Assembly (NCBI RefSeq): GCF_027474405.1
Contig: NZ_CP114871.1
Location: forward strand, 1,048,501 to 1,112,500
Origin: Caulobacter sp. NIBR2454
GTDB taxonomy: Bacteria > Pseudomonadota > Alphaproteobacteria > Caulobacterales > Caulobacteraceae
Reading direction: 5' to 3'
Length of the DNA: 64,000 nucleotides
The notes under the pieces are model-generated. The model saw nothing but the letters and a program-made list of their open reading frames with translations, ran no database searches and had not been told where the DNA came from. The position numbers and the translations under genes were made by a program. Position 1 is the stretch's first letter; the number at the start of each line of letters is the position of its first letter. This document shows positions 39,933-49,779 of the stretch, piece after piece.

Positions 39933-40752
39933 GCGTCGCCTTGGGCGTCTCCGGCTCGGCGGCGCCCTTGTCGGTCCAGCTTGGCGGCGCGCCAAGACGC
40001 TCGCCGATGAAGCCGGCGACGCCGGTCTTCTTGCCGAATACGGCGCACTGGGGATCGTCCCCATCGCGCTTGTCGTAGTCGCGCTTGGGCGCGGATTCGA
40101 AGGGGTCGGCCCGGCGCGTGACCATGCGGCCCATGTCGCGGCCGAAGGCTTCCGAAAGCTCATAGGCGTCGCCGATCTCGGAAAACCGGGCGTTGGTGGT
40201 GAAGGCGTCCGCGCCCCGCGCCCAGATCATCGAAGCGACCTGGCGGCCCGAGGCGTCCTTGACCTCCGCTTCCCCCGCCAATGACCCCATGCCGATCGGC
40301 AGGCGCGGCGTGAACGGAATGGGCGACAGCGCCGAGGCCACGCGCGACACGCCGGCCACGCCGCCCTCGGTCTTCTCCACGTGCGTGATCGTGGAACTGA
40401 CGGTCAGGTCGGCCGGCGAGGTTTCTGGCACGATGTCGTAGCGTTCGGCGATGCGGTCACACAGGCTGCGGTTCAGGGCGCTGACCACTAGGTCCTTCTG
40501 CTCGGGCGTCAGGCCGACGGCCTCGACCTCGGCGGACAGCCTGGCGGGGATGATCTTGGCGGTGCTGGCCCGGCCCAGGGCTTCGCGGTCATAGCGGATA
40601 CGGGCCTTTGTGCGCGGTCCTTCGGCTTCGGCCATGCCGTCGTAGGAAGCAAGATTTCCGCCAGGCTTCAGCGGCGCGGTGGCGCACGCGGCGACGCTCA
40701 TCAACAGGGCGGTTCCCAGCGCCAGACGCGCGGTCTTCAAGGACGCTGACAT
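39913..40752 (-). CDS. DUF3313 family lipoprotein
   Basis: 279 aa. The signal MSASLKTARLALGTALLMSVAAC has lipobox VAAC, so lipidation at Cys23 is likely. The family pattern is present: GGNLASYDGMAE, RYDREALGRASTAKIIPARL, LTVSSTITHVEKT, and AEVKDASGRQVASMIWARGADAF. The C-terminal ~65 residues are low-complexity and charged. DUF3313 proteins are envelope lipoproteins of unknown role. The last 20 bp overlap msrQ on the other strand. Confidence 0.85.
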   Translation of the reverse strand: MSASLKTARLALGTALLMSVAACATAPLKPGGNLASYDGMAEAEGPRTKARIRYDREALGRASTAKIIPARLSAEVEAVGLTPEQKDLVVSALNRSLCDRIAERYDIVPETSPADLTVSSTITHVEKTEGGVAGVSRVASALSPIPFTPRLPIGMGSLAGEAEVKDASGRQVASMIWARGADAFTTNARFSEIGDAYELSEAFGRDMGRMVTRRADPFESAPKRDYDKRDGDDPQCAVFGKKTGVAGFIGERLGAPPSWTDKGAAEPETPKATPRNEGS

Positions 40753-40806
40753 TCACTTCTCCGTGGCTAGCGAGAGCTAAACCAAAGATACGGACAAGCG
40801 TTCCGT

Positions 40807-41529
40807 TCAGATGAGGCCCAGGCTCTTGAAGCTGGCCACGCCCTCGCGCCCCACCACCAGGTGATCGTGGATCGAGATGCGCAGCGATTTGCCCGCTTCG
40901 ATGATCTGCCGCGTCATCTCGACATCGGCGCCGGACGGCGTGGGGTCGCCCGATGGGTGGTTGTGGACCAGGATCAGGGCGCTGGCCGACAACTCCAGCG
41001 CACGCCGCATCACCTCGCGCGGATAGACGGGGGCGTGATCCACGGTCCCCTGATTCATCCGCTCGTCGGCGATCAGCTGGTTCTTCTTGTCCAGGAACAG
41101 CACCCGGAATTGCTCGCGCGTCTCGTTGGCCAGCGCGACCCGCACATAGCCGAGCAGGGCGCTCCAGGACGACACGACCGGCCGCTTGCTGATGGACTCG
41201 CGGCCCAGCCGCAGCGCCGCCTCGTGTAGCAGCTTCAGGTCGATCGCCGCCGTCACGCCAATTCCCGGCACGGTCTTCAGTTCGTCCACCGATGCGCCCA
41301 GCACTCCGCCCAGCGATCCGAAACGCGCCAGCAGCGCCTTGGCGCGCGGCTTCACGTCGCCGCGCGGAAAGGTCCTGAACAGGTGAAGTTCCAGCAGTTC
41401 ATAGTCGGGCAGGGGTGAAAAGCCGCCCAGCCGCACCCGCTCACGCAGGCGGTCGCGATGGCCCACATTGGGGTCCGCGAAGTCCCCGTACCGCACGCTC
41501 TCCGAGAACTCGTCCACGCGCCGCCCCAT
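40807..41529 (-). CDS. radC: RadC family JAB/MPN domain protein
   Basis: 240 aa from ATG 41529; a TTG at 41541 is less likely. The helix-hairpin-helix region (GIGVTAAIDLKLLHEAALR) precedes the MPN domain, whose zinc motif is complete: VHNHPSGDPTPSGAD (HxHPSG-x-x-x-PS-x-x-D). RadC proteins were once linked to recombination repair, but evidence is weak; the activity is a predicted metallopeptidase or nuclease. It is the last of sfsA-map-radC on this strand, though 64 bp from map. Confidence 0.92.
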   Translation of the reverse strand: MGRRVDEFSESVRYGDFADPNVGHRDRLRERVRLGGFSPLPDYELLELHLFRTFPRGDVKPRAKALLARFGSLGGVLGASVDELKTVPGIGVTAAIDLKLLHEAALRLGRESISKRPVVSSWSALLGYVRVALANETREQFRVLFLDKKNQLIADERMNQGTVDHAPVYPREVMRRALELSASALILVHNHPSGDPTPSGADVEMTRQIIEAGKSLRISIHDHLVVGREGVASFKSLGLI

Positions 41530-41593
41530 CTCGCAAAACAACGTTATGATAAACGTTCAGATTGCGTTGGGAAGCGGTTGCGGCCTAGGGGCG

Positions 41594-42445
41594 TTATTCG
41601 CCCTGGATCGCGGGCTGGAAGAGGCCGGCGGGCGAGGCGGTGAAAATCTCCACGCCCGTCTCCGTCACGCCGACCGAATGCTCGCACTGGGCCGACAGCG
41701 ACTTGTCGCGGGTAACGGCGGTCCAACCGTCGGCCAGCACCTTCACGTGCGGCTTGCCCAGGTTCACCATCGGCTCGACGGTGAAGAACATGCCGGGCTT
41801 CAGCTCCGGACCCGTGCCCGGACGGCCCACGTGCAGGACGTTGGGCTCGTCGTGGAAAACCCGGCCCAGGCCGTGACCGCAGAAGTCCTGCACCATCGAG
41901 CAGCGCTGCGCCTCGGCATAGGCCTGGATGGCGTGGCCCACATCGCCCAGGGTCGCGCCCGGCTTGATCACGGCCAGGCCGCGCGCCAGGGCTTCATAGG
42001 TGACCTCGACCAGGCGGCGGGCGCGGGGCGGCACCTTGCCGACGCCGTACATCCGCGAGTGGTCGCCGTGCCAGCCGTCGACGATGACGGTCACGTCGAT
42101 ATTGGCGATGTCGCCTTCACGCAGAGCCCAGTCGCCCGGGATGCCGTGGCAGACCACGTGGTTGCGCGAGATGCAGACCGTATGGCTGTAGCCCTTGTAG
42201 AACAGACAGGCCGGCAGGGCGCCATGATCCAGGATGAACTCCCGGGCCAGGGTGTCCAGATGCTCGCTGGAGACGCCCGGCTGGACGTGCGGCACGAGCA
42301 TGTCCAGGCACTCCGCCGCCAGGCGGCCGGCCTTGCGCATGCCCTCGAAATCCTCGGGCTTGTGGATCTTGATGGTCCCGTCGCGGACTTCCGTCTCGAG
42401 GATATCGTCGCCAGGGGCCATGCTTCTCAACTCCAGACCGCTCAT
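41594..42445 (-). CDS. map: Methionine aminopeptidase, type I
   Basis: 283 aa from ATG 42445, which overlaps the sfsA stop (ATGA). It removes the initiator Met from nascent proteins. The five metal ligands can be placed: [17 protein letters not shown] (two Asp), [14 protein letters not shown] (His), FFTVEPMV (Glu), and the C-terminal Glu in [12 protein letters not shown]. The N-terminal extension (~20 residues before [16 protein letters not shown]) is slightly longer than E. coli's. Confidence 0.97.
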   Translation of the reverse strand: MSGLELRSMAPGDDILETEVRDGTIKIHKPEDFEGMRKAGRLAAECLDMLVPHVQPGVSSEHLDTLAREFILDHGALPACLFYKGYSHTVCISRNHVVCHGIPGDWALREGDIANIDVTVIVDGWHGDHSRMYGVGKVPPRARRLVEVTYEALARGLAVIKPGATLGDVGHAIQAYAEAQRCSMVQDFCGHGLGRVFHDEPNVLHVGRPGTGPELKPGMFFTVEPMVNLGKPHVKVLADGWTAVTRDKSLSAQCEHSVGVTETGVEIFTASPAGLFQPAIQGE

Positions 42446-43161
42446 CCCCGCTCCCGGGGATCGTCACGCCATGGGATGCGGCGGGACAGGCGGATTGCTT
42501 CTGCGCTTATGTCGCAATCGTAGCACAGAACTTCAACGCCTGCCGACGCCGCGGCGGTCAAACCGGCCGCATAGACGGGATCAAGCTCGTGGCAGGCGGC
42601 GAAATGGTCACAGTCCGTGCGCTGGATCACGAACAACTGCACGGCGCGTGCGCCCTTGGCCACCTCCGCCGCAAGATCCTTCAGATGCTTGGCCGACCGC
42701 GCCGCGACGCAATCGGGAAACTCAGCCAGGGTCCCGTCCCGCCGCAGGTGGCAGTTCTTGACCTCCAGCCAGCAGGGCGGCCGGTTGGGATGCTCCAGCA
42801 GGAAATCCACCCGGCTCGCCTCGCTGTATCGCACCTCCGGCCGGATCGAGCTGTAACCGGACAGCTCCGGGATCGCGTCCGCCGCCAGGGCCTCGGCCAC
42901 CAGCTTGTTCGGCAGCATGGTGTTGATGCCCACAAGCCCGCCGTCGACCTCCACCAGCTGAAGCGTCCAGGGCAGCTTGCGCTTGGGATTGGGGTCATAC
43001 GACACCCACGCGCCCAGCCCCGCGTCCTTCAGCCCCAGCATCGCGCCGGGGTTGGGGCAGTGGGCGGTGACCGCCGTGCCGTCGTCCAGCACCACGTCGG
43101 CGAAGAAGCGCTTGTAGCGCTGGACAAGGCGTCCGTGCGCCATCGGTTGCGGCAGAAGCAT
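42442..43161 (-). CDS. sfsA: SfsA family DNA/RNA nuclease-like protein
   Basis: 239 aa. Motifs [46 protein letters not shown] and [16 protein letters not shown] match SfsA, which has a PD-(D/E)xK-like core with an OB domain. Named after sugar fermentation stimulation in E. coli; its cellular role is not settled. It is translationally coupled to map by a 4-bp overlap. The divergent CinA-like gene starts 50 bp away. Confidence 0.95.
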   Translation of the reverse strand: MLLPQPMAHGRLVQRYKRFFADVVLDDGTAVTAHCPNPGAMLGLKDAGLGAWVSYDPNPKRKLPWTLQLVEVDGGLVGINTMLPNKLVAEALAADAIPELSGYSSIRPEVRYSEASRVDFLLEHPNRPPCWLEVKNCHLRRDGTLAEFPDCVAARSAKHLKDLAAEVAKGARAVQLFVIQRTDCDHFAACHELDPVYAAGLTAAASAGVEVLCYDCDISAEAIRLSRRIPWRDDPRERG

Positions 43162-43211
43162 GCGGGGGCTAAATCCGGGGAAGAAGACGCGACATGTAGG
43201 GAAGGCGGGCG

Positions 43212-43973
43212 ATGACCACCAGCGCTGAACGGGTGACCGCGGCGGTCCTGATCATCGGCGACGAGATCCTGTCGGGCCGCACCCAGGACGTGAACCTTAG
43301 CGCCATCGCCAAGTACCTCGCCACCTACGGCGTCGACCTGGCCGAAGCGCGCGTCGTCCCGGACATCGAGCAGGAGATCATCGACGCGGTGAACGCCCTG
43401 CGGACCCGCTACGACTATGTGATCACCACCGGCGGCATCGGCCCCACCCACGACGACATCACCGCCGACTCCGTCTCCAAGGCCTTCGGCCTGCCGGTGC
43501 GCGAGCATCCCGAGATCATCGCCATGCTGGAATCGCGCTGGGGCGAGGTGAACGCCGCCCGCCGCCGCATGTCGCATGTGCCCGAGGGCGGGACCCTGGT
43601 GAAGAATCCGGTGCAGGGCCCTCCCGGCTTCCAGATCGGCAACGTCTTCGTCCTGGCGGGCGTGCCGGCCATCATGCGCGGCATGCTCGAGGACGTGGGC
43701 CCGCGCCTGCGCACCGGGGCGGTGGTCATCGCCCGCACCGTGCGGGTGGAAGGCTCGGGCGAAGGCCTTATCGCCGCCCCGCTGGAGGCGGTGGCCAAGG
43801 CGCATCCGAACATGTCCCTGGGCAGCTATCCGTTCTTCAGCCCGCCGGACCTCTATGGCGCTAACCTCGTGGTCCGCGGGCGCGACGCGGCCGAGGTCGA
43901 TGTCGCCGTCGAGGAGCTGATGGCCGCGCTCAAGGCCGCCGGCGCCGCCAAGGTCTGGGCCGTCGAGGCCTGA
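43212..43973 (+). CDS. CinA N-terminal-like molybdopterin-binding domain protein
   Basis: 253 aa. The MoCF/CinA N-domain is clear: [30 protein letters not shown] and [27 protein letters not shown], then [14 protein letters not shown]. The C-terminal amidase domain of full CinA is absent. Single-domain forms of this type are common in alphaproteobacteria. They may act in FAD/NAD-related pyrophosphate cleavage; this is not settled for this form. A weak hairpin (GGAAC-CACA-GTTCC) follows the stop. Confidence 0.9.
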   Translation: MTTSAERVTAAVLIIGDEILSGRTQDVNLSAIAKYLATYGVDLAEARVVPDIEQEIIDAVNALRTRYDYVITTGGIGPTHDDITADSVSKAFGLPVREHPEIIAMLESRWGEVNAARRRMSHVPEGGTLVKNPVQGPPGFQIGNVFVLAGVPAIMRGMLEDVGPRLRTGAVVIARTVRVEGSGEGLIAAPLEAVAKAHPNMSLGSYPFFSPPDLYGANLVVRGRDAAEVDVAVEELMAALKAAGAAKVWAVEA

Positions 43974-44046
43974 TCACAAAAGCGGAACCACAGTTCCGAT
44001 TCGCGGATTTCCTATTCAGCCCGTTGGGGAGGAAAAAGGAGTCGCC

Positions 44047-44244
44047 ATGACCCGCCCATTTGAAGACAAGACCGAAGACCGCTCGTTCGCGCCCCGCAAG
44101 CCCCTGTTCGGCGGCGACCGCAGCCACGCCGAAAAGCTGTGCGAGAAGACCAACAAGGACAAGCCCCTGAGCGACACCCTGTTCGGCGACAACGACGCCG
44201 GCGGCCGCGCCGGCCAAGGCGGCATGGGCGGCCCGGCGTCCTGA
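44047..44244 (+). CDS. Small conserved hypothetical protein
   Basis: 65 aa from ATG 44047, preceded by GGAGGAAAAAGGAG, a very strong ribosome-binding site. Sequence is polar and Gly/Asp-rich with a C-terminal Gly stretch; there is no signal peptide or hydrophobic core. A single Cys lies at 32. It has a terminator right after the stop. Probably a real, well-translated small protein; no family can be named. Confidence 0.65.
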   Translation: MTRPFEDKTEDRSFAPRKPLFGGDRSHAEKLCEKTNKDKPLSDTLFGDNDAGGRAGQGGMGGPAS

Positions 44245-44267
44245 TCCTCTAGATCGGCAGGCTGGAG

Positions 44268-44300
44268 ACGAGCCAAGGGCGCCTGAGCCTTGGCTCGTTT
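44268..44300 (+). terminator. Terminator after the small protein gene
   Basis: ACGAGCCAAGG / CCTTGGCTCGT, 11-bp stem with a loop of ~9 nt, followed by TT. The T run is short. Confidence 0.7.
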
Positions 44301-44472
44301 GCGTCCCGCACGGTGTGACGCTGTTCAAGATATTGAAATATTAAACTAAATTCACCATGCGGCTGCGCTGAACCGTCCGTTCGTCGCCCTCCGCACACCC
44401 TTGGGCGAATTAAGCTGGACCTTGCCCGCGTTTGCTCGATCCGGTCCGTCAGATTGTTTGGATGGATCTGAC

Positions 44473-46614
44473 ATGGCCAACTTCACCGGCACGAGCAACG
44501 CAGACACCTGGACCGGCGGTGACGCCAACGAGACCGCTCAGGGCGGAGCGGGGGCAGACACTCTGAACGGCGCGGGGGGCGATGACATGCTCGACGGCTG
44601 GACAGGTGACGACATCCTGACCGGCGGCGCTGGCGGCGACACCTTCTTCTTCGCTGAGCAGGCAGGCATGGGTGATGACGTCATCACCGACTTCAACCTG
44701 ACCGAAGATCGCTTCTATGTGCTGCAAAAAGCCTTCACCGCAGCACGGGTCGTGGGGGCGGACACCATCCTCACACACGATGGCGGCACGGTTCGCCTCG
44801 TCGGGATCAACACGCTCACGCTCGATCAGTGGAACGCCCTGCGCAAGGCGCCGGAAGGCGGCACGCCCATCGTCGCCGAAGGCACGGCCGGTGCGGACCG
44901 CGTCATCGGCGGCGATGGCGACGACACCTTGTCGGGTCTGGATGGCGACGACTATCTCTATGGAAGCTTTGGTCGGGACATCCTGAATGGCGGCGCTGGC
45001 GCGGATCGTCTTTATGGCGGCCAGGGCGCCGACACCCTGACCGGCGGAACCGGCGCGGACATCTTCACCTTCAGCCAACCCCTTACCGTGGCGGCAGGAT
45101 TTGACGGCCAGGATCTGATTACGGATTTCGACCCGACGGTCGATCGCTTCGAACTCAACATGCATCGCTTCACAGCGGCGGCGATCGACGGTGCGGACAC
45201 CGTGTTGACTTGGCTCGGCGGGACGATCCGCGTGACCGGCGTCAACACCTTGTCGCTCAACGAGTGGAACAGGCTCGCGGGGCTCGACGCTCCCTTGGTG
45301 GTGACCGGCAAGGACCCCATTCCCGGTGAGCCACTCACGATCCAGCGCGTGTTCGGCGGCAACAGCGATGATGTCCTGACCGGCGGCGCGGGCCCGGACC
45401 ACCTGCATGGCTGGCAGGGCGACGATGTCCTGACCGGCGGCGCAGGTGGCGATACCTTCCTGTTCGGCACGCCGCCCTATTGGGCGCGTAACACTATCGG
45501 CAACGACGTCATCACAGACTTCAATCCGCTGCAGGACAGGCTGGCCATGGACTCGGCTTTCACTGCGCTTGAAGTCCGGGGCGCCGACACCCTGCTGACT
45601 TGGTCGGACGGCACGATCCTGATGAAAGGGATCAATCACCTGACGCTCGCCCAATGGAATGTCTACGCTACCGGCGTGGGTAGTCTTCTCCTCGACGGCG
45701 ATGCAGGCCCCGACGATATCGAGGGCGGCGCCGGCGACGACACCCTCTCCGGCGGCGGCGGGAATGATCGCATTTCGGGCCTGGCGGGGAATGACGTGCT
45801 CTCCGGCGGGACCGGCAAGGACTCCCTGTGGGGCGGCGAAGGCGATGACATCCTGAACGGCGGCGCTGGCGGTGACAGCCTTGGTGGAGGCGAAGGCGCC
45901 GACCGCCTCGACGGCGGCGCGGGCAATGACATGCTCAGCGGCGGTCTGGGCGACGACATCCTCACAGGTGGCGTCGGCGGCGACGACTTCTTCTTCGGCG
46001 CCAACGACGGCGGCGACGATGTGATTACGGACTTTGATTTCACCTGGGACCGACTGTCGGTTGGGCCTCAGGGGTTCACCCAGGCTGTGGTGATCGGGTC
46101 CGATACCGTGCTCACCTACGCGCGGGGAACAGTCAAACTTCTTGGAGTCACCCGGTCCCTGACCGAGCTGAACGAAATGTCGCAGTACGGAATCTACTAC
46201 CCCTCCGACGACGTCATCGTGCGCACAGGCAATGACGAAAAGGACTGGATGATCGGCGGCATGGGCGATGACGTGCTTGATGGCGGGGGCGGTGACGACG
46301 AACTGAAGGGCGGTGGCGGCGACGACCTCCTGACCGGGGGCGAGGGGCGTGACCTGTTCATGTTCTTTGTCTCGCCCGGCCATCCGGCCGGGACCGGCTC
46401 GGACACGATCATCGACTTCGACGTCATCGAGGATCGCATCCAGTTGCAGGCCGGAACCAACTTCACCGAGATGGAAGTGATCGGCGACGACACCATTCTG
46501 CATCACGCCCAAGGGCAGGTCAGGATCGTCGGCGTCAACAACCTGCTGCTGGAGAGCTGGCAGGAGCTTAGCCTGCGGGGGTTCCCCGGACCGGCTCCCG
46601 ACGCGGCCGGCTAG
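44473..46614 (+). CDS. RTX calcium-binding protein with five periodic modules
   Basis: 713 aa from ATG 44473. There is no N-terminal signal; RTX proteins leave by type I secretion from a C-terminal signal. Nonapeptide repeats (GGxGxDxLx) form parallel beta-rolls that fold on binding calcium outside the cell. Each roll is followed by a ~55-residue segment of set pattern: D-V/T-I-T/I-DF-x5-DR, then F, then GADT-x-L-x5-GT-x3-GVN-x-L. DF motifs occur near residues 73, 219, 350, 521 and 649, so there are five modules. No protease, lipase or adhesin domain is visible. No type I secretion genes are in the window. The role could be surface layer-, matrix- or adhesion-related; this is inference. Confidence 0.9.
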   Translation: MANFTGTSNADTWTGGDANETAQGGAGADTLNGAGGDDMLDGWTGDDILTGGAGGDTFFFAEQAGMGDDVITDFNLTEDRFYVLQKAFTAARVVGADTILTHDGGTVRLVGINTLTLDQWNALRKAPEGGTPIVAEGTAGADRVIGGDGDDTLSGLDGDDYLYGSFGRDILNGGAGADRLYGGQGADTLTGGTGADIFTFSQPLTVAAGFDGQDLITDFDPTVDRFELNMHRFTAAAIDGADTVLTWLGGTIRVTGVNTLSLNEWNRLAGLDAPLVVTGKDPIPGEPLTIQRVFGGNSDDVLTGGAGPDHLHGWQGDDVLTGGAGGDTFLFGTPPYWARNTIGNDVITDFNPLQDRLAMDSAFTALEVRGADTLLTWSDGTILMKGINHLTLAQWNVYATGVGSLLLDGDAGPDDIEGGAGDDTLSGGGGNDRISGLAGNDVLSGGTGKDSLWGGEGDDILNGGAGGDSLGGGEGADRLDGGAGNDMLSGGLGDDILTGGVGGDDFFFGANDGGDDVITDFDFTWDRLSVGPQGFTQAVVIGSDTVLTYARGTVKLLGVTRSLTELNEMSQYGIYYPSDDVIVRTGNDEKDWMIGGMGDDVLDGGGGDDELKGGGGDDLLTGGEGRDLFMFFVSPGHPAGTGSDTIIDFDVIEDRIQLQAGTNFTEMEVIGDDTILHHAQGQVRIVGVNNLLLESWQELSLRGFPGPAPDAAG

Positions 46615-46638
46615 GCATCAGCGTCCTAGATCGGACGC

Positions 46639-46723
46639 TGGTAGGGACGGTGGGACTCGAACCCACACAGCCAGAGGCCAACGGATTTTAAGTCCGGTGC
46701 GTCTACCATTCCGCCACGTCCCC
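46639..46723 (-). tRNA. tRNA-Leu (anticodon TAA)
   Basis: Reading the minus strand: acceptor GGGGACG pairs with CGTCCCT, the D-arm region is GCGGAATGGTAGACGC, the anticodon loop is CTTAAAA with anticodon TAA, a long variable arm follows, and the T-arm is GTGGG-TTCGAGT-CCCAC. The CCA tail is encoded in the genome. The long variable arm and TAA fix the identity as Leu. Confidence 0.97.
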
Positions 46724-46764
46724 GCCGCCTTGCGCTTACGGCAGGCCGGGCGAGGGCGCAAAGA

Positions 46765-46797
46765 AAAAGCCGCCGCGGCGATCCGCGGCGGCTTTTC
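46765..46797 (-). terminator. Terminator after the TorF-type porin gene
   Basis: AGCCGCCGCGG-CGAT-CCGCGGCGGCT, perfect 11-bp stem with a T run on the minus strand, 21 bp past the porin stop. Confidence 0.9.
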
Positions 46798-46818
46798 TGT
46801 TTTCCCGTCCGCTTGGGA

Positions 46819-47508
46819 CTAGAAGGTCGCCTTGATCGAGGCCACGAAGGATTCTTCGTAGTACTCGCCGAACTCGTGCTTGCTGGTGTCGTGGTAGCGC
46901 AGGTCGATGCTCAGGTTGTCGGTCAGGGCGTAGGCCGCGCCGAGGTTCCAGGTGGTGTAATCGCCGTTGCCTTCCAGGTCCTGACGGCCCAGGGCGCCGG
47001 TCAGCGACAGCTTGTCCATCACCGGGAACGCGCCGTTGACTTCGTAATAGGCGGCTTCACCCACCGAACCGAAGAAGTCCGGCGAAACGTACAGCGCCGT
47101 GCCGATCGAGCCCGGACCCACCGGCACCGAGCCGGCGGCCTTGAATTCCCAATAGGCGTAGTCGGCGCCGTTCGGCTCATTGACGTAGCCGTAATAGATG
47201 GCGGCGAAGTCGGCGGAGATCGGGCCGAAGGTCGGCTTCACGCCGAAATAGACGTCCACTTCAGCGTCGGTCTCGTCGAAGAAATCGACGTTCGAGCCCC
47301 AGATACCGGCGTAGAAGACGCCGGCGCTCATGTCCACGCCGCCTTGCAGCGCGGGCTCTTGGTCGGTCTGGGTCACGCCGCGGAAGACGTAGTCCGAGGT
47401 CAGGCCCAGGTTGAATGAGAAGGTCGGGCCGCTGTCTTGAGCGGCGGCGGCGCCAGCCATCAGGAATGATGCTGTGGCGGCGCACAGTGCGAGCTTGAGA
47501 GTCTTCAT
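46819..47508 (-). CDS. TorF family putative porin
   Basis: 229 aa. Signal peptide MKTLKLALCAATASFLMAGAAAAQ. The family start FNLGLTSDYVFRGVTQTDQEPALQGGVDM is typical of TorF/Gcw_chp proteins, which form small outer-membrane beta-barrels; alternating hydrophobic residues fill the rest and the chain ends in F (ASIKATF), the barrel assembly signal. Transported solute unknown. Regulation may be complex, judging from the palindromes 120-200 bp upstream. Confidence 0.9.
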   Translation of the reverse strand: MKTLKLALCAATASFLMAGAAAAQDSGPTFSFNLGLTSDYVFRGVTQTDQEPALQGGVDMSAGVFYAGIWGSNVDFFDETDAEVDVYFGVKPTFGPISADFAAIYYGYVNEPNGADYAYWEFKAAGSVPVGPGSIGTALYVSPDFFGSVGEAAYYEVNGAFPVMDKLSLTGALGRQDLEGNGDYTTWNLGAAYALTDNLSIDLRYHDTSKHEFGEYYEESFVASIKATF

Positions 47509-47626
47509 TTTAGTATATCCCCTTTTTCATTGTCGGCTCCGGGGTTCCGAGAGAGAGAATCGCCCCGATCGCCGTTGTCATGAGTGGCCCTGCCGCAGCT
47601 TCGGTGACACCTTCGTCGAGAAGCAA

Positions 47627-47712
47627 CGTTCGGCCGAACGCACGCATGCGCGTGACAATGCCTGTCACATAGTTAAGCGAAGCTTAGGTGTGGCGCCTAG
47701 AAATTAGGCGCC
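47627..47712. promoter_or_regulatory. Run of palindromes upstream of the porin gene
   Basis: Five inverted repeats lie within 86 bp: CGTTCGGCCGAACG (47627-47640, perfect), CACGC-ATGC-GCGTG (47641-47654), GTGACA-ATGCC-TGTCAC (47652-47668), TAAGC-GAA-GCTTA (47674-47686), and GGCGCCTA-GAAAT-TAGGCGCC (47692-47712). The last could terminate the SDR gene, but lacks a T run. TTAA-GCGAAGC-TTAG at 47673-47687 is one base off the CtrA consensus TTAA-N7-TTAA. Confidence 0.5.
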
Positions 47713-47752
47713 TTGTGCGGTGCGGCAGGGAGGCCGCAATGGCCGCTTGGAG

Positions 47753-48556
47753 CTATCGCATTGAAAGCGAAGCAAAACCCAGGTGCGTCCCGGCGTCCAC
47801 GAGCAGGGTTTCACCTGTCACATGTCGCGATGCGGGAGAGGCCAGAAAAACGGCGGCGCCCGCGATATCCTCGGCGGTCGAGGCGGCCTTGAGAGGCGTG
47901 GAGGCGATCACGCCCTGGCGCATGCGGTCGATCCGTTCCTGCTCCATGGCCTTGCCGAACCAGGGGGTGTCGATGAATCCGGGGCAGATGGCGTTGACCC
48001 GGATCTTGGGCGCCAGGGCGCGGGCCAGCGACAGGGTCATGGTCGTCATGGCGCCCTTGGACGCCGCGTAGGGCAGGGACGAGCCGATGCCGGTGACGCC
48101 TGCGATTGAGGCGGTGTTGACCACCGCTCCGGCCTGCGGGGCGGACTCCAGCAGCGAGCGGGCGGCGCGGACCATCTGGTAAGCCCCCACCACATTGACC
48201 TTGTATAGGCGCAGGAAATCGTCGGCCGACACCGCGTCCAGGTCGGCGTGATCGGGCGCGAAGACGGTGGTGCCGGCGTTGTTGAACAGGGCGTCGATCC
48301 GCCCGGTAGAGGCGGCGGCGTCCGCGATGCGCCGGCAATCGGCGTCCTCGGCCACGTCGCCCTGCACCAGCAGCGCCCGCGCGCCCTGCGCCTCGACCAG
48401 GCTCACCGTCTCGGCGGCTTCAGCTTCGCTGCGGGCGTAGTTGACCACCACGGTCCCCGCGCCGCGCGATGCGACCTCCACCGCGATGGCCCGTCCCAGG
48501 CCTGTCGAAGCGCCGGTGATCACCACCGTCCAGCCGTCGAAATCACGTCCCGCCAT
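47753..48556 (-). CDS. Short-chain dehydrogenase/reductase
   Basis: 267 aa, classical SDR. Cofactor motif [16 protein letters not shown] at 92-95, catalytic Ser in ASIAG (NTASIAGV), and YAASK with catalytic Tyr and Lys. [12 protein letters not shown] after beta-2 suggests NADP preference is possible but not certain. The C-terminal [11 protein letters not shown] and GETLLVDAG match 3-oxoacyl-reductase-like enzymes. Substrate unknown. Divergent from queF with an 80-bp gap. Confidence 0.92.
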   Translation of the reverse strand: MAGRDFDGWTVVITGASTGLGRAIAVEVASRGAGTVVVNYARSEAEAAETVSLVEAQGARALLVQGDVAEDADCRRIADAAASTGRIDALFNNAGTTVFAPDHADLDAVSADDFLRLYKVNVVGAYQMVRAARSLLESAPQAGAVVNTASIAGVTGIGSSLPYAASKGAMTTMTLSLARALAPKIRVNAICPGFIDTPWFGKAMEQERIDRMRQGVIASTPLKAASTAEDIAGAAVFLASPASRHVTGETLLVDAGTHLGFASLSMR

Positions 48557-48636
48557 GTCGTCCTCCGTCTGTTTTCGAAACGGTAGCGACGACCGGGCCT
48601 CTTGTCTTGCCCGGACGCGGTGTTAAGTCCCGCCGC

Positions 48637-49089
48637 ATGGACGAGACGCACCTGACCCAGCTTGGCCGCGACGTGGCCTATCCCAAGGACCCCTCGGAGG
48701 CGGTTCTGGAGCGCGTGCCCAATCCGCAGAGCGACGTGCTGTACCTGGCCCGCTTCGTGGCGCCGGAGTTCACTTCGCTTTGCCCCGTCACTGGCCAGCC
48801 CGACTTCGCGCACCTGGTCATCGACTACGCGCCGGGCGAATGGCTGATCGAGTCCAAGTCGCTGAAGCTCTATCTGGGCTCCTTCCGCAACCACGGCGCC
48901 TTCCACGAGGACTGCACCGTCGCCATCGGCCGCAAGATCGACGAGATCGCGTCCCCGCGCTGGCTGCGCATCGGCGGCTACTGGTATCCGCGCGGCGGCA
49001 TTCCGATCGATGTCTTCTGGCAGACCGGCGAAGCGCCCAAGGGCCTGTGGGTCCCCGAACAGGGCGTCCCGGCCTATCGCGGGCGCTAG
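48637..49089 (+). CDS. queF: NADPH-dependent 7-cyano-7-deazaguanine reductase
   Basis: 150 aa from ATG 48637, the single-domain (YkvM-type) QueF. It reduces preQ0 to preQ1 in queuosine biosynthesis. Catalytic Cys lies in [14 protein letters not shown]; the NADPH/substrate motif [22 protein letters not shown] carries the conserved Glu and His. The other queuosine genes are not in the window. Its stop overlaps that of the convergent nitroreductase (CTAG). Confidence 0.95.
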   Translation: MDETHLTQLGRDVAYPKDPSEAVLERVPNPQSDVLYLARFVAPEFTSLCPVTGQPDFAHLVIDYAPGEWLIESKSLKLYLGSFRNHGAFHEDCTVAIGRKIDEIASPRWLRIGGYWYPRGGIPIDVFWQTGEAPKGLWVPEQGVPAYRGR

Positions 49090-49715
49090 GCGCTCCACTC
49101 CGTCGTGATCGCCTTCACGTCCGGCCGCACCCGCTCCAGCGGGGCGTCCGCCGACGTGCCCAGATAAAGGAAGCCGGCGACCTTCTCGCTTGGGGACAAG
49201 CCCAACAGGTCCAGGGCTTCGCGGTCGAACGCGTACCAGTCGGTGATCCAGTTGGCGCCGAAGCCCATGGCTGAAGCCGCCAGCAGAAGCTGGGTGCAGA
49301 CCGCTCCGGCCGACATCACCTGCTCCCACTCCGGAATCTTGCCGATCTGCGGGCTGGAGACGACCACGATCGCCAGGGGCGGCGCCTTCAGCTTGCCTAG
49401 GGAGGCGAGCTTCTTGGGCGTGTCGTCCCGCGTCTGGGCCATGGCTTCCAGCCGGGCGGCGTAGGCCGTCTTGGCCTCGCCGCGCAGCAGGATGAAACGC
49501 CAGGGGGCCAGCTTGCCGTGATCGGGAACCCGCGCGGCCAGGGTCAGCAGGTCGTGCAGTTGCGCCTCATCCGGGCCCGGTTCGGCCAGAGCCATCGCGG
49601 AGGCTGAGCGACGCATCGCCAGGAAGTCGAGCACCGCCGGAGAGGCCTGGATCGGCAGCGGCTGACCAAATTCCGGGGCGGGGGGGACGGAATGACGCAA
49701 GACGACCTCGGGCAA
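49086..49715 (-). CDS. Nitroreductase family protein
   Basis: 209 aa from a TTG at 49715 (alternatives: GTG at 49760, giving 224 aa). FMN-binding features are seen: [38 protein letters not shown], and [26 protein letters not shown] with [11 protein letters not shown]. This resembles the YdjA/TdsD-like subgroup. It reduces nitro or quinone-like compounds with NAD(P)H; natural substrate unknown. The start is unclear because no ATG precedes the conserved N-terminus. Confidence 0.87.
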   Translation of the reverse strand: MPEVVLRHSVPPAPEFGQPLPIQASPAVLDFLAMRRSASAMALAEPGPDEAQLHDLLTLAARVPDHGKLAPWRFILLRGEAKTAYAARLEAMAQTRDDTPKKLASLGKLKAPPLAIVVVSSPQIGKIPEWEQVMSAGAVCTQLLLAASAMGFGANWITDWYAFDREALDLLGLSPSEKVAGFLYLGTSADAPLERVRPDVKAITTEWSA

Positions 49716-49779
49716 AACGGTTAAGCGCGAAGCATGACCTATGGCCGCGCCGTCGCGCACACAAGGCGCAGTTGAGAAT

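Noticed and set aside
44473..46614. Possible tandem-repeat or CRISPR-like array
   Set aside because: The repeats are the coding repeats of an RTX protein; there are no uniform repeats and spacers.
47673..47687. CtrA binding site (TTAA-N7-TTAG)
   Set aside because: One mismatch to consensus and chance palindromes are dense here; kept only as part of the palindrome run.
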